From Leptasterias polaris (Eukaryota; Echinodermata; Asteroidea; Forcipulatida; Asteriidae), in NCBI GenBank assembly GCA_037783415.1, contig JAZGTN010000005.1, positions 744,001 through 808,000 on the forward strand: a stretch of DNA of 64,000 nt, in the 5' to 3' direction. The notes under the pieces are model-generated. The model was not told where the DNA came from. It made no database searches and saw only the letters and a list, made by a program, of their open reading frames with translations. Positions 46,761 to 57,200 of the stretch are shown one piece after another (the first letter of the stretch is position 1; each line of letters starts with the position of its first letter). Made by a program: the position numbers and the translations under genes.

Positions 46761-47574
46761 TTTCGGCGATATCTCTAAAAGTAAAATGCGACCACCTTTT
46801 GAATATAAATTTTCACATGTTAGTTTTATCGTATAAATATCTACATTTATGTATTAAAAAACTAATCGAACAGTTCCAAAAACCAAAGGTATAGACATGT
46901 GACCTGTGACATCAAATGTTTACAAAAGAGCCACAGAGCATGGACTTACTGCAGGCACAGTTTGTACACAGCTCAATGGAAGAAAACAATACATTATGTT
47001 TTATGGAGATTGCACTGTGTTATTTTTCTCAACTTTTGATGAAGAAAGGGAGGACATCTCAAAAGCTGTACAGCTGTTGCTTTTGTAACTCTTGAATTTA
47101 TGTGAAAATATGACATAAAATGTAAATTTTCCAATATTTTGGTCTGTGTAGTATCTTGCCTGTCAGGAAATGCATTAGAATGTACAAGGTCACTACTCTG
47201 TTAAAATGGTCTAAACTTTGCCTTTAAGGCATCCCCTCAAAGTTTCGAGCCCTCCTCCTCTCCACTGAATCACACGGTTATTTGTCAAAATGAGGATTAT
47301 AATGTAAGCCTTTAATTTTTTTTATTAATTTTGTTGTTTGAAGAGATAAGTGTATTCATAACTAATGAAGAGAAGACAAAAATCAAAAATTTTCCCGAAC
47401 CGATGTGGCTCATCAGGCCGGTGTTTATATCCGGATCCGGTTTCATTGACATTAAACGACTGAGAATATTTCTATTCCCCCCGGACAGGATTTCAGTCCA
47501 TCGCAGCAGCTTACTCCCCATCAGCTCTCGCCAGTACCCGTTTTGTACTACTGGGTGAAGAGAAGCAATAGACC
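46761..47574. other. no feature recognised
   Basis: AT-rich on the left, mixed on the right. No domain in the short frames. Confidence 0.4.
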
Positions 47575-47785
47575 CTTCCCACGACGTATGTAAATTGCAC
47601 ATCGCACGTGCTTTCTAACACTTTGGTGGGCAAAATGATGGAACATCGCATCTTTTTGTATGGGGCTGATGGTGGCTGGCATGACGAAGACGCGTTTGTG
47701 CGTCTGATTAGTGCACATCTTTATGGCGTTTGCAAACCGATAGTGTTTGTACGCATGCGTGAATGTAATTAGCATATGATTTAAT
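47575..47785 (+). repeat. 200-bp dispersed repeat, copy 2
   Basis: Collinear with 34005-34205; the same order of shared words, ending GTGAATGTAATTAGCATATG. Confidence 0.75.
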
Positions 47786-48574
47786 AAAAAGACTGGCTGC
47801 GAACAGGAAAGTTCGGTTACTTACTGGTGCAATAAAAGAAAAGTACATTAATAATTTTTTGACGAATAAAAGAAAGGGGCCTAATTTCCATCCTTCTTTT
47901 CTTATCAAATTCTTTGTGAACTTTTACTATTAGTACCATTATCAACAACGAACGGTACAATTTTTGTTCGGGAGAGTGTTGGTATTTTCGGTATTCGGGC
48001 TTTCTAGCTATAACAATATGCACCACGAATAATTAAATCACAGATTTATTACAAGTCTGAGTTCATTATGGTCGTTTTGTTATTAAGGAAATCGGCATTT
48101 AATGATGCAGTTACAGGGCCTAGAGTTCTCAGTTTTAGACTCTTACAAAGTTTCATTGTTGTTTTCACACTCAAACAGCTCAAATGATTTTTTTCCCCTC
48201 AAACTTTCAAACAATGGATTAGTAGGTCATATCTGTTTGTTTGTGTTATCGGGCATGTGTTTCCTTCGCTCGGCCCATGGTCTCATCCAAGACCGCTGGA
48301 ATCAGGCGGGGCTGATAAATTTGAACAAATTCTTGTTCAGGATGTATTGAAGCATGATGGGAACGATTGCACTGCTGATGAGCTTCTCTGCATTCTGTTA
48401 CTCTGAAGGTTTACGGTGTGTCTATTGCCAGTGAGAGGGGTGGGACAGGGGTGTGGTGACCGCCGAGCGAGCCGATGAGCGGATGCCTCTTTTTTTAATG
48501 TGCCTGTGAACGTACTTCTGAACAATGGTATGACTGGGTTCACATGACTGTGAAACATTTTCATCTCTGGTTTA

Positions 48575-49117
48575 ATAGACTGTGCAAGTCTCGCACTTAT
48601 CCGAACGAGAAAACACGTCAAACGAAGAACATTTTTATTTCTGAAATCAAATCTTTGTTTTAAATTACGCGGATTCGTGGTGGTCAAACAGGTTTAAATT
48701 TGACTCGTATCGCAGTTTAGAGAAGATGCTGACGCCTCAACAACCATAGACTGCAATGAAAAGGGTTTGTTTTGCAATTACTGCATCTGGCGATTATAAT
48801 CGCGTATCCAAAACAAGCGTTTACATAAGTTTTATGATCGGAGGCGAGCACAAAATTCTTAATTTTTTGCAATAACCGGAAGCTGAGGTCAAGCTTAATT
48901 CTCGGCTTTTCTTCGTTATATTGTTGAATTGGTTTTACTTTCATATTTTGTTATCACTTAGTATTACATTCCCAACAACATATATAATTTTCTAGGTCAT
49001 AAACTACGTTAAACTAAAATAATTGACGAAACAAAATCTCGCCCACGTAAAACTCCATATGGTTGGGACCACTATGGTCCCGGAAGTTCGAATGCGCGCG
49101 AGACTTGCACAGTCTAT
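48575..49117. mobile_element. 543-bp inverted-repeat element candidate
   Basis: ATAGACTGTGCAAGTCTCGC at 48575-48594 is the exact inverse of 49098-49117. A second partial match (CCGAAC opposite GTTCGAA/GTTCGG) continues inward. No target duplication or transposase was recognised, so this is called an element only on its 20-bp inverted ends. Confidence 0.65.
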
Positions 49118-49245
49118 ACAACATAGAACATTTAAAATATGAAAGGCCATAGGCCTCATTATGAGGAGAAAGGTAAAGAGAGCGGCCCTTTGCATCGTTG
49201 TAGGCCTACTTGTAGTTTCAAAGAATTTTTAATCACGGCCTCCAT

Positions 49246-49790
49246 TGGGTGCGTTCGATTAGCTTCCCCGGGTCGACCCCGGTGTGCTCATCCGGGTGAG
49301 CCCCTAACCATGAGCTAATCGAACGCCAACTTCCCCCAGCATTCACACCGATGCATCTTGGGACAGCCGACCGGAACTACTTCCATTTTGTGTGCCGTAT
49401 GTCCGATACTTTCCGTGGATTCACGAAAACATCGTAAAATAATTATTCTCAAGGTAAAACTGCAACGTTAAACAATTTGTACAACCTCACAGTGATACAA
49501 AGGTACCCGGCTTCGAATAAAAAATACTTATTGCTCACAAAAACGCTGTTGTAATGGCGAAAATGTGTGTCAAACTTCCTAAAATGTCCCGCTGAATTAC
49601 AAACAAAATGGTGGCCATTGAGAAAGTTTTTCGCCGTGACGTCATGAACTAGGGTCAGCCCCAAGTAACCCGCTCCACGAGCAGGGCACTTGGGTCTCAC
49701 CCGGGTGAGCCACAGCAATGACGTCAGAGCTATTCGAACGCACTGGGGTCAGACCTGGGTCGACCCGGGGAAGCTAATCGAACGCACCCA
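49246..49790. mobile_element. 545-bp TIR element
   Basis: The left end TGGGTGCGTTCGATTAGCTT plus CCCCGGGTCGACCC is matched in inverse at the right end (GGGTCGACCCGGGGAAGCTA plus ATCGAACGCACCCA), at least 34 bp. Subterminal pieces of the end sequence recur inside (GAGCTAATCGAACGCC at 49311; GAGCTATTCGAACGCA at 49727), as do TCACCCGGGTGAG-like palindromes. No transposase and no clear target duplication. Confidence 0.9.
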
Positions 49791-50027
49791 TTATGGTGAA
49801 GGGTGCGTCCCATGAAAATTATAAACCAACAAACAATCAGAATCAATCTGTTGGCACGTTTTGAACGGCCGTCTTCTAGATAGCCAGGCCTAGTTAGGCC
49901 GAGCGGTAGGCCCACTGCAATGTGACGCCTGAAAAAGTTCTTATTATTTTTTAAATAAGCACATTGGTCAATAGATGGCGCTATACAAAATAGTAAAAAG
50001 CGCGCCGTTCCGAAAAAATGGCTATTT
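49791..50027. other. no feature recognised
   Basis: Short spacer between the TIR element and the palindromic repeat. No gene. Confidence 0.4.
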
Positions 50028-50178
50028 TCCCAAACCTCGGCTTGCGCCCCGGCTCCGGCTCTGGCTCCGACTTCGACTTTGTCGTCCATTTTGAAGCAAC
50101 GTGTTCTTTTTTTAACGGTGTTTCCAACTTCAAGCGAAGCCCGAAGCCGGAGACAAGGCCCAAGCCGAGGTTTGGAAA
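50028..50178. repeat. GC-rich palindromic repeat
   Basis: CCCAAACCTCGGCTTG at the left pairs with CAAGCCGAGGTTTGG at the right (about 50163-50177). The interior is rich in GGCTCCGGCT and GCTTCGGGCTTCG-like words in opposite orientations. It could form a long imperfect hairpin. Frames on both strands stay open because of its composition. Confidence 0.75.
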
Positions 50179-51129
50179 AAAGCCTAGGCCTATAGCGGCT
50201 TCCTCGGTGCATCGGTTTCTCGTCAGCAGTCACTGGCGGTATACTATCATCTAAAAAATGTGTTGATCGAACAATCCTTAACCTCAAATTAAAGATAAAA
50301 AAAGATTTTTTATTAAAATTATGAATAGCTTTTTATATAGATTCGGGAATGTTATACGCTTTCACTTAAGGTATTTGCGTGAAGAAGAAAAATCCGCCAA
50401 TAGTGGTAGGCCTAGAAGTTAAAAATTAAAAATGAGTTAGTGTCGACCGTCCGCCAACATAATCCCATTGTTTCATCATTCAGATCCAGAAAACAATTTT
50501 GCATCTAAGAGTATTCTCTGCATTATCCATAGTATATACAAAAAGTGTAGCATGGTTTTTGTTTGGAAACAGGTAGCGTATCATCTGTCAAAGGTCGTTC
50601 AGAGAGAAAACAACTACTTAATCTTATTCGGCAGAAAATGACAGGCCATGCCACTTCATCGGTGCAGACTGGCAGCAGCGGTGTGGATCATGGGGTCTCT
50701 TTGAAATTGTCCACGGGGTGGGGTGGGGTCCTATTTATTGAATCGATAAGTTTATAGAGTATTTAATTGAAAAACGAATAGGCGCATCGGCATGACATTC
50801 ATAACTAATTCTTACCATGCCCACTAAAAAATATGGGCCTATATATAGGAGTGGGCGTGGCGGGGGTGGGGCCTTTAAATAGGTCATGGCATGCATGCAG
50901 GTAGGCATGTCGAAGATTAGAAATTAAACTTACAATAATTCGCTTGAAATGATTAAAAATCGTTAATTTTGTTTATAGATTTAGGTCTATGAAAAAATAA
51001 AGAAAACGCAAAATTAGTCTTTTTGCGCAAAAAACTAAAAACGTAATTTGTGGCGGACATAGATTGAAAAAACCACCACGCATGATGAACTTTACGAATA
51101 AATAGTTATTTTTATGGTTAAGGTCTCAT
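50179..51129. other. USP10 upstream region, no gene
   Basis: No coding region supported. The 64-codon frame at 50563-50757 lacks an ATG near its start and has no domain. The sequence becomes richer in CpG towards USP10. Confidence 0.4.
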
Positions 51130-51256
51130 TCGCTCTAGTGCGCATGCGTATTAGCCGCTCACTGAAAATCAAGATGGCGACCCAGACTAGGCGAGAAACG
51201 TGATTTAGCGACATCGATTTTTCTTGTAAAGAACAGTACATCGGCACACATTGAAG
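51130..51256 (+). promoter_or_regulatory. putative USP10 core promoter / 5' UTR
   Basis: GCGCATGCGT at 51140-51149 fits an NRF1 site. AAGATGGCG at 51171-51179 fits the YY1 site often found just downstream of transcription starts of housekeeping genes. There is no TATA box. The main ATG (51257) lies about 80 bases further on. Site names are from known consensus sequences; the transcription start is inferred. Confidence 0.5.
51174..51203 (+). promoter_or_regulatory. possible 9-codon uORF overlapping YY1 site
   Basis: The ATG of the AAGATGGCG word opens a nine-codon frame (MATQTRRET) that stops 53 bases before the USP10 ATG. It matters only if transcription starts upstream of 51174. If transcription starts at or after the YY1 site, the uORF is absent from the mRNA. 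Confidence 0.3.
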
Positions 51257-51274
51257 ATGGCTCTCTCAGGGAGT
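51257..51274 (+). CDS. USP10: USP10 exon 1 (coding part)
   Basis: Encodes MALSGS and ends at a GTAAGT donor in phase 0. The human protein also starts MAL, just before its FGDF motif, which supports this otherwise very small coding piece. Confidence 0.85.
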
Positions 51275-54200
51275 GTAAGTTAAAATGATTGAATCCTAAT
51301 CTACTTGAAAATACTTGATGGTAGACACGAATTTTGTTGAAAAGCCCCTTTTTCAAAATGTGCGGCAAGGGTTCCGTCTTCACCGGTAAATTGTCGAAGG
51401 CGGGCTACCAGACTAAAGCATGTACTGCTATGCACAGACGAATTCCGATGAGAAGTCGGCATGGAGGAAGAAACCAGACCATGCATCACATTCATTGGCA
51501 ATATAATAAATATGGCATTGCAAAATAAATTCTTCATTTTGTGAAGTTTAGCTTTGCTTAGTTTTTGTTGTTATATTGATAATAAAAATAAAAATGTACA
51601 CTGTACCACCGAACGCTGTGGGAATATAAAAAACATGAAGGTCACGAATTTTTGTCTAAACAAATTGTCTATTTTCACTCCAGTCCAAAACTACAAAAAG
51701 TACAACTGTACAAGCTCACTCATTTTCCTACCTTCACGACTCAACAGTCATATTTCTGCCACGAAAAAAAAAAATGTATATATATATAATCCTGAACAAT
51801 ATCTTACACTTTTCTTTGTACCACACAGGTTTATGTTTTTGTGACTGTGAAGACTGGCATAATTAATACTTCTGTCCTATTTTTAATCATTGATCCTGGA
51901 AAGTATGTTGACATTTGATTTTGAATGATGCTCTTGTCAGCTTGTACAGGTTAGCTCATAGATAGTCATAGTTTGGATTGGAATCGGTAGATTAGAACTA
52001 GAAGAGGTTAAATGGTTAACCGGAAATCACAAGTTCCGTATTCTGTTAAGAAAAAATAAACCTAGAAGTAGATGCAAACACTACACAGGCCTGGAATTTT
52101 AGGGAGGCCATCCTCCGTTGCCCTGGTCATGGCCTTGGTTTCCCTTCAAAAGCTTGACTGAAATTGAAGAGTTTTCCAATTGAAGTTCCCTTTGCAAAAT
52201 GAAATTTGGCTTTACCCTCTCAAAGATGAATTTCAAGGCCTGTGCACAACCCTTCGAGTACGACTCTGACTGAGTAACAATGTAAAAACTAAACAATGAC
52301 TTTAATGAGAAGATTTTAACGCTGCAACTGTGTTTTTGTTGATTATAATTTTGAACAGGGAATAAGTTTTGGTGACTTTCAAGACATTGAAGCTAATGAA
52401 TATGAGAAGCTCTTTGGTCAAGCGAAGGAGCCTCTGCATAGCAATTACTTGGAGGTAAGTTAATCCCCAACTTGATGACCTTCAGGACCCTACAGTAAGA
52501 CGTCTGAACTAAGCCCTATAAATAGTGCCAATACGCTGGACACTCTCCGCTTCTTGGCCCTAGCCCCGCAGAGCATCAGGATCTGTGATGTGATGATCTT
52601 CTGAATAGAAAGAAACTCGCATTTTGGGGTCAAAATTTCCCACAAATTTTTTCGAAATCAATGATGATTGATTGATAGGACAGGTATGCAGAGCTGAGTT
52701 TGAATAACAGCTACATTTGTACAATGTATGGTTGTAATTCTCACAGATTTGCACATAACTTACATGGTATAAAGATGGTCATGGTGGAAAACTTCCCTTG
52801 AAATAGTTTTGCTTGAAATGCCATAGTTTTTAGGAAATGAGTAAAACAGTAGTCTTTATCCTGAAGGATAAAATCCGATGTTTGAAAAAAAGTTAAAACA
52901 ATATAAGGGGTTTTTTCACAGTTTTCTCATGACTTCGATAACCGATTGAGTTTGAACTTTCACAGGTTTGTTATTTCATGTATATGTTAGCTAGGTCACA
53001 TCAAGTGTGGATACTGGTCTTTGGCAATTGCTAATGTTGTACACACCCTTTAATGTCACTTTTTTAGCCTGTGCAGATGCACAAACTGTCCACCAACTGT
53101 TTATTTTCAAAAGCGTGAAACTTTTAACCTTTTAACTTAGTTCTTTACATATTGTGTTTTGACAGTTACCATGGGATGAAGATGCTGACCTGCAGAGCTC
53201 TGATACAGTCATTCAGCATGGTAAGCATTGTCACTTGTTGTTGAGACACTTTGGCGTCATTTACTAGGTATAGCTTCAATAATCTTTGAAAGTCTCGCGC
53301 ATATTCATATAATTAGAATATTCATATATTTAGAAGTCCTAAAAATGTTTGAATACACACAACAAGACTTGCACGTTCTTTTCAAAATGTAGACATGTCT
53401 TGCACAAACTGAATGCCAATATTGAGCAGCATATGGTGATTTTTGAGTACCTACTGATACACTTTGTGTGGCATTTTACTACGCTATACTTAAAAGGGAA
53501 AGTGTTCACTTCAAATGTTCAGTGAAACGAAGCTGGAATATGATTGGGGGCCCAATTTCTTGATTCTGCTTACTGTCAGCAAAGAATCAGCGCTTACGGA
53601 AGCAGGGAAATACGCGCTTACGTCAAGCGTATTTCACGGGTTAGCAGGGAATTTTTGCTTGTGCACTTGCGTATTCCACGTTACTAGGCATTCTACGCTT
53701 ACACAGCTAGCGCAGAAATTCAGCGCTCACTCGGTAAGCGAAGAATGGTGACTGCAAGCGCAGAATTCGGCGGTAAGCAGAGCCCTGAAATTGGGCCCTG
53801 CAGTAAGCAGTGTTAATGAAATATAAACTGTACTAAGAGAGTCTGCTCTATTGTGTTTGTTTCTTTGTTTTATTCTGATTTGTGATCAAGGGCCTGTGTG
53901 TCGGTTCAGGGTTTCCCTTTTGCACCACGTTGTATTTTGATATTTGTGGAGTAAAGGTAATAAACTAAACTAAACTAAAATCTGTAAGAAGAAAATATCT
54001 GCTTACAAGCTTTATGAAAGTTGCCCCTGTTGTTAACAATCATAGAGCAGACATGCCAACTAGTACGTTTTTCCCGTATTTCGTACGGGTTTTCGTTAAA
54101 AATACGGGTGTACAGGTTTTGCAAAAAAAATACGGTTTTGACCACCGCCACCGCAAAAATAATTCCATTCCCCCAAAACGGCTGCGAGAAATACTATACT

Positions 54201-57200
54201 AACTATGCTAGCGCTATTATTAAGCCATGTGGTACAACCTCGTTTCCAATGGTGTTCAATCTCGCCGCGCAATTATTTTCTTTCCCAGAATGATCGATAC
54301 GGCGCACGCGCTACCCATGTTAGCGAGGTTGTCTGTGGGCACGAGGCATTCACCAATTATTCGTAAGCGCGTCAGTTATTGGTGCATGGTATGTAAACAA
54401 ACCTGTATTAACCAATCGGAACACTGCATGCAAAAGGTTACGATTGTTCGCCTTTCGAGAGCTGTCACTTGTCAGTGTCAGTTCACGCTGTTTTGCGGAA
54501 TTTTGTTAGCACTCCTGCATGAAATTGTAATATAAATATCTGATTATGGCTTCGACCTCGTCGAATAAAAGGAAGCAGTCATTTAAAGGACAATATTCAG
54601 CGAAGTGGAACTTCATAAAAGCGTCCAAAAAGGGAGAAAATAATTAATTTATCAAATATCAATAATGTTATTGTTAATGTTATGTAAGCATCCCTCACTC
54701 AGTCACACATGGATCTGGATGGATGGAGGTACGCAGGAGATGTTTTTTTGTTAATATGGAGGTATGATTGTGTCAGATATCTTTCAAAAAATATAAATTT
54801 CCGGCTAAAAGGTTGCCCCAAATCGTCCGCTTGCGACTTCCCTTGTCCATTCTCGTTCATCTGCACAACGAATTGGACAAACTCTTGCGCAATCTGCAAT
54901 TTGCGCAATGCAGAATCGTCAGCTCCCATTGCCTATCGAGTAAAGGTTGGCGCAATTTTCAGATTGCGCATTGTCTTGTACACCATGCGCGCTGTGTACT
55001 TCACGAAACACGACGCGACGACCGTGGATCACAAAATCATGAGACCAAAATCACGGAGATATCAGTGGATGTGTTCTGGTTTTTTAGTTCAATTTTTTTT
55101 AAAACATGTTTGGTTGGTCAAAGTCCGACATTTAATTTTTTTTAAATTTTTTATATATATATATATATTTTTTTAAGCCGAATAAAAAGTTAAGGATCGT
55201 GGCACGGGAAACCGAAACAGACATGACAGAACACCCTTTTTGGGGGCCTAAACTCTTTTATGCATTTTTTTTCAAAAATACAGGTTTTTAAGGAAAAATA
55301 CAGGTTTTGGGGTTTCAGAATACAGTTTTGTGATCTCAGAGGTTGGCATGTCTGATAGAGCGACCATGGTGAAATATGCTGCACTTGTTTGTGAAACTTG
55401 AACAGTTTGGATTAAAATGTACTTTACTTTGTTCTAGACGAGCCAACTGTCAACATGGGAGATAAGGAGCAATCCTTACAAGTACAACAGCAGCAACAAC
55501 TATTACAGCAGCAACAAATGTCCTTACAACTGCAGCAACAGCAACAACAGAATCAGCACATCCATCAGCAGAATGAGCACATCCAGCAGCAGAATGAGCA
55601 GCAGCAAAATCTGCAAATGCAGCAACAGCAGCAAATGCTTAATCAGCATCACCAGCAACAGCAGCATTACTTGCAGGATCAGCAGATATGCCAACAGCAG
55701 CATCTTTTTCAGTTACAGCAAGAGCAGCAACAGCAACAGAATCTCCAACAGCATCAGCATGCTTTTTCAGCAGTGTGCATGAACCCACAACCCTCAAACA
55801 CCACCTTCCAGCAACCATCCGCCCAGAGCAGTACTCAAACTGTGGTTTCAGACCAGGTGGCGCCTACTTACACGCAACCCATGCCATCAAGCCACCTTCA
55901 AATGGTGCATGGACACCCCCACATGGTGGCTGAAATGCAAGCTCAAATGTTAACACAAGCCCATTTACAAATGGTCATGCATGGTTACATGCCAATGAAT
56001 CCTGCCCAAACACAAGGACAAGTCACAGACCTGGCTCAGGCATCTTCCACTGATGCCGGTGGTGGGCAAGGGATGCCTGATGAAGCATCACGGAGTTCAG
56101 ATGGGCAAGCCGCCGACACAAGCGAGACAGAGGCTGGGATAAAGCGCAGGAACAAAAAGCGCAGAGATCCGAGCTTCTACGCCAATTTCTACAGCAGTGG
56201 TCCTGATCAATATAATCCTAATCAATATAATAGAATAGAGACAGCTTATTATGCAGACAATGAAAGCAGTGGTAGTAGCAGTGGTGCTTCCAGCGAGGTA
56301 ACTGGCGGTGGCAGCGGCGGGATGGAACTTGGCGAAACTCAGCAAAAGTTTGACTGCACACCAAAAGAGGACCCAAATGCACCTCAACTTGGAAATCAAT
56401 TCATTGAAACCAAAGTACAAAAGGAAGATCCATCTGCCAATAACAAGATTGCTGATTTGTGTACACATCATGCACCTGAAAGAACTAGACCACCTGTAAC
56501 CAAAGCAGAACATCAAAGTGTAGTTTCTAATGACCTCTCCACCGCACAAATGCCTAACAACTCCTCTCCATCCCAATCGCAGTACAAACCAATTGCAGTG
56601 TCAGAACCGAGTGCAATCAAAATCCAGACTGTGCCATCGAAAACCAAACAGAATGTTGTTGAATACCCAAGAACTAAAGCGAGCGCAGAACATGTTAATC
56701 CACATGGTTTATCTTTTGGTGTGGATCCATTACTACCCGTTGATCTGCAACAGCAGGAAGCCAAACCACTGTCTGTAGAATCAAGCGTGGCGAAGGAGCC
56801 CCAACAGGAAGAGTCCACTGTTAGAAATCCTGTTCACAAAGAAGACACTGCAGTAAGTTCCGCACAGCAGCCAACTTCTCAAGAAGACATACAGGATGTT
56901 GGTGTTGCTCTCATCACCCCATCCACAGCAGAACAGAACAAGATGCCACCACAGCCCGAAGAAGGAGCTAAGACACCCCCCGCCACAACCCTAGCTGCAT
57001 TGCCCCCACCGCCTAAACCAAGCAGTTGGGCAAGTCTGTTCAAATCATCAGGTTCGGTGGCAGCAGTACCGACTCCAGCCACGACAGTCCCTGCACCAGC
57101 AGAACCTCCCCTGACAGAACCCAAGGTTATCCTACAGTCTGATACCGATGATAAGACACCGGTCTCTGTTGATAAAGATCCTAGGGCTAAGGAGTTGGGA

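Noticed and set aside
56097..56576. 159-residue frame opposite USP10 exon 4
   Set aside because: Antisense shadow of a confirmed coding exon.
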